Below, piece by piece: positions 26,201-35,102 of a stretch of DNA of 64,000 nucleotides. The translations under genes were made by a program, and so were the position numbers. This stretch comes from Bacteroidaceae bacterium. GTDB taxonomy: Bacteria; Bacteroidota; Bacteroidia; Bacteroidales; Bacteroidaceae. The stretch is from NCBI GenBank assembly GCA_024398755.1, contig JAKSIQ010000004.1:1-64000 (forward strand), in the 5' to 3' direction. Every line of letters starts with the position of its first letter. Within the stretch, counting starts at the first letter, position 1. The notes under the pieces are model-generated. The model did not search any database. It was not told where the DNA came from and saw only the letters and a list, made by a program, of their open reading frames with translations.

Positions 26201-29200
26201 TTTTCCGGATGATTCGGATCATATTCACTGTATATCTGGGAACTTGAAATGGCGCCGATGTTCCTTTGCGCATTACGGCGGTTCTTGACTTGAGTCAGAA
26301 TATCCATGCTGATGTCCAGCATGTTGGACGTGGGCCAGACCTTTTGTCTTTCACTCTCGGAATTGCCGTTGTACCGGCCTGGTTGGGTAAGTTCAAGCGG
26401 TATTTCGTATTCATAATAATTCCCGCTGTAGTCCGAGCCCAGCCTGATGAATACTGAAATATCTCCATTGGCCAGACTACCGTCATCAGGGTATGGCGCT
26501 TCTGCGTGTGTGAACATCTGCAGACGTTCATATTTTCTCAAATCCAGATTGCTCTTCTTGTATATTCCACGTGCCTCGCCTGCACCAAGATTCGTAATCT
26601 GCAGACTCATGGCCTGTTCGTTGTCCTGAATGAGCTGTGTCTGCTGAGGATCAAGAATTCGCGAAATACCAGGTGGAATGACATAATTTACGGGGCTGCG
26701 GTCTCCATTTTCTTCAATATTGACCGATGTGGCACTGAATGAGCCGGAAATGCCAGGAGTCCGGTTTGAAACGCTTCCGATAGGCAGCTCGTAGTCGCGC
26801 CATTGGCTGGTCATGAGATCAAGTGTGGCAAAACGGAGATTCACACTCTCTCTGAATCCTGTCAGATACATGCGCATGAACCTGATGGAACTGAAGTCGC
26901 GTATCTGACCGACAACCTTTTCGTATTCATCGATCGGAATGCGGAAACAGAACCAGTTCACTGTTTCGGTGTTCCCGTTGCGCAACTTGATCTTGACTTC
27001 GCGCTTGTCCGCAATGAAATTCTTTCCGATTTCAAGGTCCTGTGGGCGTAGAGAAATTCTGTACTGGAAATATTTTTCGTATTCATCAAGAGTGAAATCC
27101 TGATTTGCGTCTTCCACGTCGGGAGTGGTGCGTGCGGACAGATTGTATTTGCTTCCGGAGTTTTCAAGATTCGGTGAATTCCCTTCAGTCCCGTTATATT
27201 TGCGGTATCGGTCAAGAACCGATGTACGTTGCTCGTCATAATCGGCTCCGCGGTAATGATGGTACGTGTCGGCGGCTGGATCATCACGGAATTTTTCGAA
27301 TGCCGCTCCAGACACCTTACCCTGTATCTGGCTCAAATAGGTCGCATAAGCCGGCCATTCGCGTTCTTCTTCGCTTGTCAGTCCGTTGAGACCTGTGTCC
27401 TGACGGTCACGGGACGACACATCGGTGTTGTCGAAGGCATACACAAGACTATGTGTAGTTGGCACCTTTCCCCATACGGTCGGTTCCCAAAGCGCGCTGT
27501 CGCCGTCGGCAGGAAGTCCGTTTTCAAAGAATTTCTTTCCGTCTGCAAGAATGTCTTCGCTGACTTCGCCAAGGTTGATGTAAAGGTCACCGCCAGCTGC
27601 AGACGGATTGTATATGAACGGGTCCAGCATCCAGAACTCTATGTACTCAATGTTTGCAGTCTCAAAGTCTGTGGTGGTCAGACGACGCATTATTCCGCCC
27701 CAGTTGGTTTCGGGATTGTTCAGATAGCCGTCATGGTCAATGTCGGGGTTCAGGTTGTAAGGGCCTCGTTCATTCGGATAGTATGCCAGATTAAGTACCT
27801 GAAGTGTTGTCGATTCACTTGACGCAGATTCCTTGTTAGGGTAGAGTTCTCTGTCATATATTTCACGGACATAATGGTTTGACAGCTGGTCAAGGTCATT
27901 CTTGATGTGTGAAGGCGTGAGTGACGAACTGCGGCTGGTGAATATGGGATCAATGGTAAACCAGTTCAGCAAGGCTCTATGGTATCCGGACCGTATGTCA
28001 CCTGTCATGCCATATCCGGCCATATCTGAAGGTACAGCAGACAGAGACCATGCGGAAGGCTGCTTGATACTGATCCCGTTTTCTGCCGATTCAAAGTCAT
28101 CAATGTATGAGGAACTTCCTTGAACCTTGTCGGAAACTTGAGAACGTAAGGCCGCCATTTCGGCTTGAAAATTTATGCTTGAAGGTTGTGTCGCGGTTAC
28201 AAAAGGCAATTTGTCAACAAGTCTGGTAAGCCCCTGACTCTGATGCCGCCAGTCAATGTTCAAACCGTACATGGTGTTGACCAGAGGCTCGTCTCCCATG
28301 GTGACCTTGCTGGTCAGTGGCTTCTCGTTCAGATGCATCAACGTACCTCCGAACTTCAACTCTTTGCTGAAATCATAGGTCCAGTTGATACCGGCCATGG
28401 TCTTGCGCTGCATGCTGTAGTCTGTGTTGCTTTCAAGCTGGACACTGATTGCTGTTCCTGCATCAAGTATGCTCTGGTTCATTATAGAAACGGTTCCCAT
28501 ACTGTAGTCCACAGTATAGTCAACGTTTTCCAACAGGGTGACCCCACCGGCAGTCACAGTGACGGAGCCTCTTGGGATATTTGTCGCTCCAAGCCTGATT
28601 GTCCCCGGATCACTTCCTGAAAATTGTCCGGTAATGAAGAACTTGTCTTTGTCTGCAATGCGGCGCGCAACGGTTCGTGTGGAATCGTAAAGTTCTTGAA
28701 ACACATATTTCCCTGCTATGTCAGGATTGCCTATGGCTTCGCTGAGCCAGCTTCCGAAAGGCTCCACTACGGGAAAAATGACTTTACCGTATTCTCCCAA
28801 AACCGTGTACCCCTCAACGTAGTCGAAACGCCCGTTCGGGTGGGCCGACTGATTGTCATCCAGACGGTCCATTCCAAGCAGACGTATCAGTGGCGTCGCT
28901 TTCAGCATTGATTCTGGCAGATACTCCAGGCGACTGCCGGTACTGTCGCTGGCATAACTGACGGCCAGCTTGAACTGGTCGCTGGACAGAGTACCCTGGG
29001 TTATGGAGTATACATTCTTCATCATCAGATCCCAGGTCCCGGTTCCAGGCGAATTGGAGTTGGATTTGAGCAGTTTTACAAATAATGCCTGGCTGTTGTC
29101 GGTGTTGTCCGATGAAAACTCGCCAACCTGATAGCTTTTCCCGTTCCAGGTGTATTCGTATGCCACACCGAGCACTTCGTCGCTTGTTAGAGCTGTTTTC

Positions 29201-30444
29201 AGTGATATGAAACCAAGTGAACGGTTCAAAATGAATTCGTTGTCAGACAACTTTCTGGCATTTGAAATTTTCTCATAGTCATTGCTTCCCGAAAAGGTAC
29301 CGTCCAACACGGATAAAGACCTGTCAATGTCGCGTGCACCTGAATACGTGCTTAACAGAGATTCATACAGACTGTTCGCACGGTTTGCCGGAGCCGGGCC
29401 ATCCTGCGGATGCCAGTTGCTGTTCCAGATGTGTTCCGTTTCTCCAAGGTCTGTAAAGGCAAGTATGTTGCGTGGACTGTCATAGCTGCTCTTCTTGTTG
29501 GTGACCCAGACTTCTATTCTCGTAATCTGAATGCCTGACACGATGGAAGGCAGCATGGACATGTTGTCGTTGAACCTGTCGCGGAAGAAATGCGCAAGAA
29601 AGAAATGACGGTTCTCATCATAGTCACTCGCGTCAAGTTCAAAATCGGTAATCTGTCTGCCTGCGTTGCTGTTTACCTGACTTGATGAAGATTCTTTCTG
29701 GGACAGTACCATCTGAAGGTTCAATTTGCCGAACTGCAAATCAGTGCGTATGCCGAACAGGGAATTGGAACCTTGAATCAGAGAGGAATTTGATGGGAAA
29801 CTGATGTTGCCGGCCTCAAACAGCCGTATTATCTCATCTTCCTTGCCTTCGTAATGAAGACGGATTTTCTTTGCATCAAAATCAAATGTGGCCTCAGTAT
29901 TGTAGTTGAGGTTCATGTTGATCTTGTCACCCACTTTTCCGTTGATGCTGAGATTTATCTGCTCGTCAAAATCAAAACTTCCAGTGCTTCGGTTCTGGAG
30001 TGATAAAGACGGATTGTCAAGTTTCGTATGGTCATATCCAAGTTTGATTGATGCCGATCCGCTGGTTTTGATCTGTACTCCGCCAGGACCGAAAAACTTT
30101 TCTGCCGGTCCGAGATCAAACTTCATGTCCGTGAAATCGAACTTGTTCTGTCCTGTTTCTGCAAAGTCCTGTGTGTATCTGTCATAGAAATAGGCATTCA
30201 TGGACTTCTGACGTCTGAATTTGTGGTATTCATCAGAACTCATCAGCATTGGAACGTCCAGGTATGAATCACCAAGTTTTGTGCCCCAAAGGAATGTCCC
30301 GTCCGTTTCGTCATACTCGACAGATTCGACAAGATTCGACGGGGACGGTGCCTTGAAAGGCCCGTCTTGTGACAACGATTGCGACAGGCTCATTCCGGGG
30401 AATAAGCCTATGAACGCAATGACAATTGTCTTTCCTGCTTTCAT
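23209..30444 (-). CDS. sprA: T9SS translocon SprA (Sov)
   Basis: The protein has 2411 residues with an N-terminal signal peptide (to about 22). SprA is the very large outer-membrane beta-barrel through which T9SS cargo leaves the periplasm. Two SprA-type modules are visible: one around 95-330 (KFFGPGGVQIKTSGSASIKLGYDH..., LFGIRTDLQFGKL) and another beginning near 1050. The protein ends in a barrel strand, FSLKFTLSR. Length matches known SprA/Sov (about 2400-2500). It starts directly after the ruvA stop codon with no gap, so the two are co-transcribed. PorV and PorU, its known partners, are encoded 14-18 kb away. Confidence 0.96.
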   Translation of the reverse strand: MKAGKTIVIAFIGLFPGMSLSQSLSQDGPFKAPSPSNLVESVEYDETDGTFLWGTKLGDSYLDVPMLMSSDEYHKFRRQKSMNAYFYDRYTQDFAETGQNKFDFTDMKFDLGPAEKFFGPGGVQIKTSGSASIKLGYDHTKLDNPSLSLQNRSTGSFDFDEQINLSINGKVGDKINMNLNYNTEATFDFDAKKIRLHYEGKEDEIIRLFEAGNISFPSNSSLIQGSNSLFGIRTDLQFGKLNLQMVLSQKESSSSQVNSNAGRQITDFELDASDYDENRHFFLAHFFRDRFNDNMSMLPSIVSGIQITRIEVWVTNKKSSYDSPRNILAFTDLGETEHIWNSNWHPQDGPAPANRANSLYESLLSTYSGARDIDRSLSVLDGTFSGSNDYEKISNARKLSDNEFILNRSLGFISLKTALTSDEVLGVAYEYTWNGKSYQVGEFSSDNTDNSQALFVKLLKSNSNSPGTGTWDLMMKNVYSITQGTLSSDQFKLAVSYASDSTGSRLEYLPESMLKATPLIRLLGMDRLDDNQSAHPNGRFDYVEGYTVLGEYGKVIFPVVEPFGSWLSEAIGNPDIAGKYVFQELYDSTRTVARRIADKDKFFITGQFSGSDPGTIRLGATNIPRGSVTVTAGGVTLLENVDYTVDYSMGTVSIMNQSILDAGTAISVQLESNTDYSMQRKTMAGINWTYDFSKELKFGGTLMHLNEKPLTSKVTMGDEPLVNTMYGLNIDWRHQSQGLTRLVDKLPFVTATQPSSINFQAEMAALRSQVSDKVQGSSSYIDDFESAENGISIKQPSAWSLSAVPSDMAGYGMTGDIRSGYHRALLNWFTIDPIFTSRSSSLTPSHIKNDLDQLSNHYVREIYDRELYPNKESASSESTTLQVLNLAYYPNERGPYNLNPDIDHDGYLNNPETNWGGIMRRLTTTDFETANIEYIEFWMLDPFIYNPSAAGGDLYINLGEVSEDILADGKKFFENGLPADGDSALWEPTVWGKVPTTHSLVYAFDNTDVSSRDRQDTGLNGLTSEEEREWPAYATYLSQIQGKVSGAAFEKFRDDPAADTYHHYRGADYDEQRTSVLDRYRKYNGTEGNSPNLENSGSKYNLSARTTPDVEDANQDFTLDEYEKYFQYRISLRPQDLEIGKNFIADKREVKIKLRNGNTETVNWFCFRIPIDEYEKVVGQIRDFSSIRFMRMYLTGFRESVNLRFATLDLMTSQWRDYELPIGSVSNRTPGISGSFSATSVNIEENGDRSPVNYVIPPGISRILDPQQTQLIQDNEQAMSLQITNLGAGEARGIYKKSNLDLRKYERLQMFTHAEAPYPDDGSLANGDISVFIRLGSDYSGNYYEYEIPLELTQPGRYNGNSESERQKVWPTSNMLDISMDILTQVKNRRNAQRNIGAISSSQIYSEYDPNHPENRISIAGNPSIGNVRAIMIGVRNNSLGTRSAIVWVNELRLIGFESKGGVAAKGKLNLKLSDLATVDLSGSLKTAGFGGLEQGISQRSLDNDRQLGMTTSFNLGRFLPEKANVSVPVYYSYSQQTTAPQYSPYDSDLLLDDVLDSYSQSHERDSIRAISQTVSEQRNFSISGAKVNVKSKTPMPYDPANFSLSYSKREADNSSSTVEYEHDLSWKAQLNYSYSSGIKGWKPFGEIKNSSKWLVLFKETTINPLPQNIQFSTALLRDYHEMQQRDLEGSNEDSGIPATFSQQFRWQRDLSVNWNPTNLLKMSLTAKTGAEVEEPYMIVNKDLYPDQYQIWKDSVKASLQSMGRPLDYNQTFNLSYAIPFEKIPIFSWISGNASFNSSYSWDRGTTYADGSSYGNIIAERRTITGSGNFNLQKLYNKIPYLAKVNDQYSQAKKPASKGYKASTAFKKEMTLVADSVYVIPHKLGTLTTLITATGKDGQEVKLRTKKIGKDTVSIRSKDSVDIMLKIIQNPDRPQKDRNIRPGDVMDAGLRLLMMVRSIKASYTNNYSLSVPGFMPESRRFGQSNMNGMLAPGLDFAFGLADDGYLEHAADRGWLQSSGNVAHTAASARNEDLQLKMTVEPWHDIRIEANSSWSKSMSKRIQYMYAGMPSNQSGSFNMTTISIWSAFEGHRSGNGYHSRSFDRMIESLETFRSRIEKTYDGATYPDGQYKGQAYDPSKGSVGLYSSDVLVPAFLAAYSGHDKDKASLDVIPSVMSMLPNWSFTYTGLSKIPAIQKYFKSFTLRHAYKSVYSIGSFNSFNSYMEYMNGRGFIDDAVSGMPTPSGMYDIGAVSINESFAPLAGLDMTFKNGISARFEFRKTRILALSTSSVQIVESTSDDITAGTGFRLDQVKLFGASQGTGKNKVSNDLNVTLDFSYRNQSALCRNIRTGLTQATSGNRAVKASLQADYTYSRMLTLNFYYDYQSNFPLVATSSYPTSTHDCGFSLKFTLSR

Positions 30445-31041
30445 TCAGATTCGTTTGAGCGCTTCTCTGATTACTGATTCAACACTCATGTCCTGATTTT
30501 CCTTCAATATGGCTGCAATCACTTTCTGTGATGCTGCCGGTTGGAATCCCAAGGCAGTCATGGCACTGACGGCTTCTTCGGCCACCTGTCCGGACCTGAT
30601 ATCAGCAGACTGCTCTGATGTGGATGGACCGTCTGACGTTTCAGCAATTCTGTCCTTAAGGTCTACAATTATGCGCTGGGCCGTTTTGGCTCCAATGCCT
30701 TTGACTTTTTTCAGAAGCATGTCATTTCCGCTGGAAATTATTGACTGCAGTTCTGACGGAGTGAAAGACGAAAGTATCATACGTGCTGACGCCCCACCAA
30801 TGCCGGGAACGGAAATCAGCATGGTGAACAGATCTCTTTCCTGTTTTTCGCTGAAGCCGAACAGGACATATGCGTCTTCACGGATTGATTCGTAAACGTA
30901 CAACCTTGCCTGCTGTTTCCCTTGAAGGGAAGAGTATGTATATACCGATATGTTCAATCCATATCCGATGCCCCCGGATGTCAGTATTACGGCCTGGGTT
31001 GGAGTGAGTTCCTCCAATTCTCCTTGAATGAATTCTATCAT
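30445..31041 (-). CDS. ruvA: Holliday junction branch migration protein RuvA
   Basis: The protein has 198 residues from ATG 31041 ([13 protein letters not shown]). RuvA holds the four-way junction while RuvB pumps DNA. The OB-fold domain I spans 1-65, and the two helix-hairpin-helix motifs of domain II are [16 protein letters not shown] and [22 protein letters not shown] flexible acidic linker precedes the C-terminal RuvB-binding domain ([22 protein letters not shown]). Placing ruvA directly upstream of sprA is a common Bacteroidota arrangement. Earlier in-frame starts would add 15 unrelated residues. Confidence 0.95.
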   Translation of the reverse strand: MIEFIQGELEELTPTQAVILTSGGIGYGLNISVYTYSSLQGKQQARLYVYESIREDAYVLFGFSEKQERDLFTMLISVPGIGGASARMILSSFTPSELQSIISSGNDMLLKKVKGIGAKTAQRIIVDLKDRIAETSDGPSTSEQSADIRSGQVAEEAVSAMTALGFQPAASQKVIAAILKENQDMSVESVIREALKRI

Positions 31042-31126
31042 AGTTCGTGCGTGCGTGTAGTAATAATTAACGCGCGTGTCATCCATTTATTGTCTGAACT
31101 TCGTAATAATGTTGGTCCCTTTTCAC

Positions 31127-31134
31127 TATTTTTG
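31127..31134 (+). promoter_or_regulatory. -7 box of ddh
   Basis: TATTTTTG, 26 bases upstream of the ddh start, fits TAnnTTTG; the -33 element is weak. Confidence 0.5.
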
Positions 31135-31160
31135 CGCCGAACAACAATCAAACAAATCGT

Positions 31161-32060
31161 ATGAAGAAAATCAAGGCAGCCATCGTAGGCTATGGAAACA
31201 TTGGAAAGTATGTACTGGATGCACTTCAGACAGCTCCTGATTTTGAGATTTCAGGCATTGTCCGTCGTCAGGGGGACGAGAATTGCCCGGAGGAACTGAA
31301 AGCGTATAAGGTTGTAAAGAATATTTCCCAACTTGACAAGCCCGATGTGGCCATACTTGCCGTGCCGAGCCGAAAGGCTGAAGAGTATGCTGCCAATATA
31401 TTGCCACTTGGTATAAACACGGTTGACAGCTTTGATATCCATACACTCATTCCTGAAACACGCAGCCGCCTTATGGAAATTGCTCGGAAGTCAGGAACCG
31501 TGGCTATAATATCAGCAGGCTGGGATCCGGGCTCGGATTCCATAGTACGTGCACTTATGCAGGCAATGGCTCCAAAGGGCCTGTCCTATACGAATTTCGG
31601 TCCTGGAATGAGTATGGGACATTCTGTGGCGTGCAAGGCTATTGATGGTGTCAAGGATGCTTTGTCAATGACAATTCCAGTTGGGACCGGCATACATCGC
31701 CGCATGGTATATGTTGAATTAAATGATGGTGCTGACTTTGGAAAGGTTGCAGCTGCAATCAAGTCAGATCCGTACTTTGTGAATGATGAAACGCATGTAA
31801 TGCAGGTGGAAAGCGTTGACAGTGTCAAGGACATGGGACATGGCGTTAATCTGGTTCGCAAAGGCGTATCCGGCAAGACTCAGAACCAACTGTTCGAATT
31901 TGACATGAAAATCAACAATCCTGCTTTGACCGGACAGATTCTGGTTTGTGCAGCACGTGCTGCAGTACGTCAGCAGCCGGGTTGCTATACAATGATTGAG
32001 ATACCTGTCATCGACTATCTTGAAGGTGACAGGGAATCACTTGTCGCACATCTTGTCTAA
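31161..32060 (+). CDS. ddh: meso-Diaminopimelate dehydrogenase
   Basis: The protein has 299 residues. It makes meso-diaminopimelate from tetrahydrodipicolinate, ammonia and NADPH in one step, by-passing the acylated routes. The Rossmann start is AAIVGYGNIGKYVLDAL (6-22). SAGWDPGSDSIVRALMQAMAP (about 117-137) and NFGPGMSMGHSVACKAIDGVKDALSMTIP are the substrate-binding segments of the family. GTGIHRRMVYVEL follows, and the length equals known Ddh. It is probably the first gene of an operon with the DUF2007 and argF' genes. Confidence 0.95.
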   Translation: MKKIKAAIVGYGNIGKYVLDALQTAPDFEISGIVRRQGDENCPEELKAYKVVKNISQLDKPDVAILAVPSRKAEEYAANILPLGINTVDSFDIHTLIPETRSRLMEIARKSGTVAIISAGWDPGSDSIVRALMQAMAPKGLSYTNFGPGMSMGHSVACKAIDGVKDALSMTIPVGTGIHRRMVYVELNDGADFGKVAAAIKSDPYFVNDETHVMQVESVDSVKDMGHGVNLVRKGVSGKTQNQLFEFDMKINNPALTGQILVCAARAAVRQQPGCYTMIEIPVIDYLEGDRESLVAHLV

Positions 32061-32073
32061 ACAAGGAACAGCC

Positions 32074-32301
32074 ATGAAAGGACGTAGCTCTGATTTGGTC
32101 TGCGTATTCAAAGGCCAGGCATTTGAAGCTGAGGTCGTACGTGCGCGGCTTGAGGACAGCGGCATAGATGCAATGATTATGAACAACACTATGAGCGCCA
32201 TTTTTTCCACATATTCCGCTATGGCCGGCAGTTATTGTGTGATGGTCAATCCCGGTGATGAGGAGAAGGCGAACGTTTTAATTTCCGAAAAAGATCAATA
32301 A
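32074..32301 (+). CDS. DUF2007-type small protein
   Basis: The protein has 75 residues from ATG 32074. It has the beta-alpha-beta pattern of DUF2007 (also called putative signal-transducing protein): VCVFKGQAFEAEVVRARLEDSGIDAMIMNN, then YCVMVNPGDEEKANVLISE. The fold resembles PII-like small domains; no role is proven. An upstream in-frame start would overlap ddh and lack similarity. It sits 13 bases after ddh and 6 bases before argF', so it is translated from the same message. Confidence 0.85.
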   Translation: MKGRSSDLVCVFKGQAFEAEVVRARLEDSGIDAMIMNNTMSAIFSTYSAMAGSYCVMVNPGDEEKANVLISEKDQ

Positions 32302-32307
32302 TCAAAG

Positions 32308-33261
32308 ATGAGACATTTTACAGGCGTACAGGACATAGGTGACCTTCATGAGGCACTGCGTCAGGCTCTTGAGATTAAAAAGGACCGTTTCAAGTATGTG
32401 GAACTCGGCAGGAACAAGACTCTGCTCATGGTTTTCTTCAATTCCAGCCTGCGCACACGTTTGAGTACGCAGAAGGCTGCAATGAACCTTGGTATGAACG
32501 TTATAGTGCTTGATGTTAATCAGGGTGCCTGGAAACTTGAGACCGAACGTGGTGTAATAATGGATGGGGACAAGTCAGAACATCTGCTCGAAGCTGTTCC
32601 TGTAATGGGCTGTTACTGCGATGTGATAGGAGTCCGTTCTTTTGCACGTTTTGAGAATCGTGCCGACGATTATGAGGAAAAGATACTCAATCAGTTCATA
32701 AACTACAGTGGTCGTCCAGTCTTTTCAATGGAAGCAGCTACCGGTCATCCTCTTCAGAGTTTCGCCGACTGGATTACCATTGAGGAACATAAGACAGTGG
32801 TCCGTCCTAAGGTTGTCATGAGCTGGGCCCCGCATCCCAAATCACTGCCTCAGGCTGTGCCTAATTCATTTGCACAATGGATGGTGGCTGCAGGGTACGA
32901 TGTGGTCATAACACATCCTCACGGCTATGAACTTGACACGAAGTTTACTGCCGGCGCACGTATTGAATATGATCAGATGAAGGCCTTCGAAGGTGCAGAT
33001 TTCATATATGGCAAGAACTGGTCTGCAGCCAGTCCTGAACACTATGGCCAGATATTGAATACAGACCGTTCATGGACAATTGGAGAACGTCAGATGGCTG
33101 TGACCAACAATGCTTATTTCATGCATTGTCTGCCGGTGCGCAGGAATATGATTGTTACAGATGATGTGATTGAAGGCCCGCGTTCGCTGGTAATACCGGA
33201 GGCGGCCAACCGTGAAATTTCAGCTACTGTAGTTCTGAAAATGATTCTGGAAAGCCTTTAA
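32308..33261 (+). CDS. argF': N-succinylornithine carbamoyltransferase
   Basis: The protein has 317 residues. It transfers carbamoyl phosphate to an acylated ornithine, as in the arginine pathway of Bacteroidetes. The carbamoyl phosphate motif is FFNSSLRTRLST (43-54), and HCLPVRR follows near the C-terminus. The segment EHLLEAVPVMG carries a Pro (residue 98) where N-acetylornithine enzymes have Glu. In the Bacteroides fragilis enzyme this Pro is the residue linked to succinyl rather than acetyl specificity, so the succinyl form is favoured. It converges with a lipoprotein gene after 9 bases. Confidence 0.92.
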   Translation: MRHFTGVQDIGDLHEALRQALEIKKDRFKYVELGRNKTLLMVFFNSSLRTRLSTQKAAMNLGMNVIVLDVNQGAWKLETERGVIMDGDKSEHLLEAVPVMGCYCDVIGVRSFARFENRADDYEEKILNQFINYSGRPVFSMEAATGHPLQSFADWITIEEHKTVVRPKVVMSWAPHPKSLPQAVPNSFAQWMVAAGYDVVITHPHGYELDTKFTAGARIEYDQMKAFEGADFIYGKNWSAASPEHYGQILNTDRSWTIGERQMAVTNNAYFMHCLPVRRNMIVTDDVIEGPRSLVIPEAANREISATVVLKMILESL

Positions 33262-33270
33262 GGACAATCC

Positions 33271-33915
33271 TTATCGGTACACGAATTTCATAATGCAGTC
33301 TTCTTCATTGTAGTTCCTATACTTGAAGAAGACTGTATCGTTTTTCTCCAGTCCATATCCAGCCAATGGAATGCAGTAATACAACTTCCTTGAGATGACC
33401 GGGGTGTCTTCACCTGAATTGTGCGAAATGGAAAAAACAGTGCTGTCGGCCGAATCAAAATATACAGCCTCACAATGGTGCTTATACATTGCATCTTTGT
33501 CATGTATTCTGATTATCACAACAACGTTAAGATAGCCGCCGCCAACATATGCCGATTCAATATCGAATGCATCGAATTTATGAAGGCCTGGAACCAGACT
33601 GGAATATTCCGTGGCTTTAGAACAGTCCGTTTCATACAGATTCCTTATGCTTGCTCCATTGCCGTCTCCGATCGAATATGTGCAGATGCATCTGAAAAGC
33701 GTATCAGATGGAAGCCTGTAGTGACGGTCATCGACATCATACGTGTTCCCCATATCGTTCTTGAATGAGCGGATGTGACCTTGGGAATCGGTCATACAAG
33801 TGACGAATTCTGTAATCAGGGCTTCTACATCGTCAGGCTTGTCTGTGCTGCAAGAGTCCAGAACCGGTGCAATGCAGAAGAAGAGGATAATCAATACTAT
33901 GAATCTGTGTTTCAT
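33271..33915 (-). CDS. Hypothetical lipoprotein, NigD-like
   Basis: The protein has 214 residues from ATG 33915, which overlaps the upstream stop codon as ATGA; an ATG two codons earlier is also possible. A lipobox (VLDSC) follows the signal peptide. The mature part is beta-rich. The stretch FDIESAYVGGGYLNVVVIIRIHD looks like the late strand of NigD-like lipoproteins (GYLN motif), but the match is weak. It is last in the minus-strand operon that begins with the PASTA gene. No function is known. Confidence 0.65.
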   Translation of the reverse strand: MKHRFIVLIILFFCIAPVLDSCSTDKPDDVEALITEFVTCMTDSQGHIRSFKNDMGNTYDVDDRHYRLPSDTLFRCICTYSIGDGNGASIRNLYETDCSKATEYSSLVPGLHKFDAFDIESAYVGGGYLNVVVIIRIHDKDAMYKHHCEAVYFDSADSTVFSISHNSGEDTPVISRKLYYCIPLAGYGLEKNDTVFFKYRNYNEEDCIMKFVYR

Positions 33916-35075
33916 TTGCATTCAATCTGGTTGATGAGCGGGTTGGCGTACATTCTCAACATACAGTTCCTAAGGAAAGGAATGTCCGGATTCGGTATTG
34001 ATATTTTTGAAATCTGTCTGTCAATGTATCTGATAAACTGTTTCTTGTCGTTGTCAGTGTACAGGCTTGATTGGGCAGAGTCACCGTTGAGCATGTCCAA
34101 TGCGATTCTGTTGCATGGAAATATGCGGTATCCTTCAAAAATGTGTCTGTCAATTATGGCGGCAACGCGGTCAAGCTGCATATTCCTTGGTAAGGAACCG
34201 TCAATTTTCATTATTTCTTCGTCAATAGGACCGGAAGTGTAATAATGAATTTTGCCCTTGTAGCCTGAAATTCCGGTCTGCATGTTTTCCAGATCATCCT
34301 TGGCACTCTTCCTGTATCCGGGATTGTCGCGTTTCAGTTGGAATTCACGGGCTTTCAGCCAGTCACACGGGTCATATTCGTAACTGATTGACAGAGGGCA
34401 GATGTGAAGTGACGCAAGCGTACTACGTATGTCCGAACTGTTGTCAGACATGGCCAGCATCTTCAGCACGCTGCGCTGTGTACGGTCATCGGAATCTTTC
34501 GCACGTCCTTCGCGTTGCGCAATCCAGACGGGCATTTCACGTTCTGTAATGACATAGCGAATATACTCGGACAGCAGTTTTGATGATTCCAACAGTTCCT
34601 GGGCGCCAACTGAACGGTTGACCACAAAACTTCTGTTGAGTTTGACTATCATTTCAATCCATGGGTAAATCAGAAGGTTGTTGCCTATTGCAATCTGTAC
34701 TGAATGCCTGTTACGTGCTAAAAGAATGCGGTCAAGTATGGCCGAGTCAAGTACAATATCCCTATGGTTGGAAATGAACAGGAAGTCCTGTCTTCGTTTG
34801 GGTAATGCGTCAAAATCGTAATCAAGACCTGTGGACTGCCTTTTCAGAATGTGGTTCAAATACGGAATTAGAACGCCTTTCTGAAAGCCGTCAATGCTGC
34901 GGAACAGTCTCAAATACAATCGCAACGGCCATATTGGGAAATGTCCGGATATATGTTTCAGGTTACGCCTGAACGAAGTGTCGGCGAACAGTTTGTCAAG
35001 CACATTTTGAAGTTCGTGGTCTTCAAATGGCCTGATGCTGTCGAATTTCTCAGGAACGGATTCTATCTTATTCAT
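33912..35075 (-). CDS. PlsC-like acyltransferase
   Basis: The protein has 387 residues. The catalytic segment FISNHRDIVLDSAIL (about 100-114) is the acyltransferase motif I in the variant form used by this Bacteroidota family (H and D separated by five residues). The WIAQREGRAKDSDD segment matches the later EG-x-R-type motif. Such enzymes transfer acyl chains to lysophospholipid or other lipid acceptors at the inner membrane; the acceptor here is unknown. It follows ddl after 27 bases. Confidence 0.82.
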   Translation of the reverse strand: MNKIESVPEKFDSIRPFEDHELQNVLDKLFADTSFRRNLKHISGHFPIWPLRLYLRLFRSIDGFQKGVLIPYLNHILKRQSTGLDYDFDALPKRRQDFLFISNHRDIVLDSAILDRILLARNRHSVQIAIGNNLLIYPWIEMIVKLNRSFVVNRSVGAQELLESSKLLSEYIRYVITEREMPVWIAQREGRAKDSDDRTQRSVLKMLAMSDNSSDIRSTLASLHICPLSISYEYDPCDWLKAREFQLKRDNPGYRKSAKDDLENMQTGISGYKGKIHYYTSGPIDEEIMKIDGSLPRNMQLDRVAAIIDRHIFEGYRIFPCNRIALDMLNGDSAQSSLYTDNDKKQFIRYIDRQISKISIPNPDIPFLRNCMLRMYANPLINQIECK

Positions 35076-35102
35076 TGGCAGCTGAAGTCCTCTATCTGTA
35101 AA

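Noticed and set aside
27229..27822. A 197-codon frame opposite sprA
   Set aside because: sprA is continuous and clearly coding here; the frame has no promoter or family motif.
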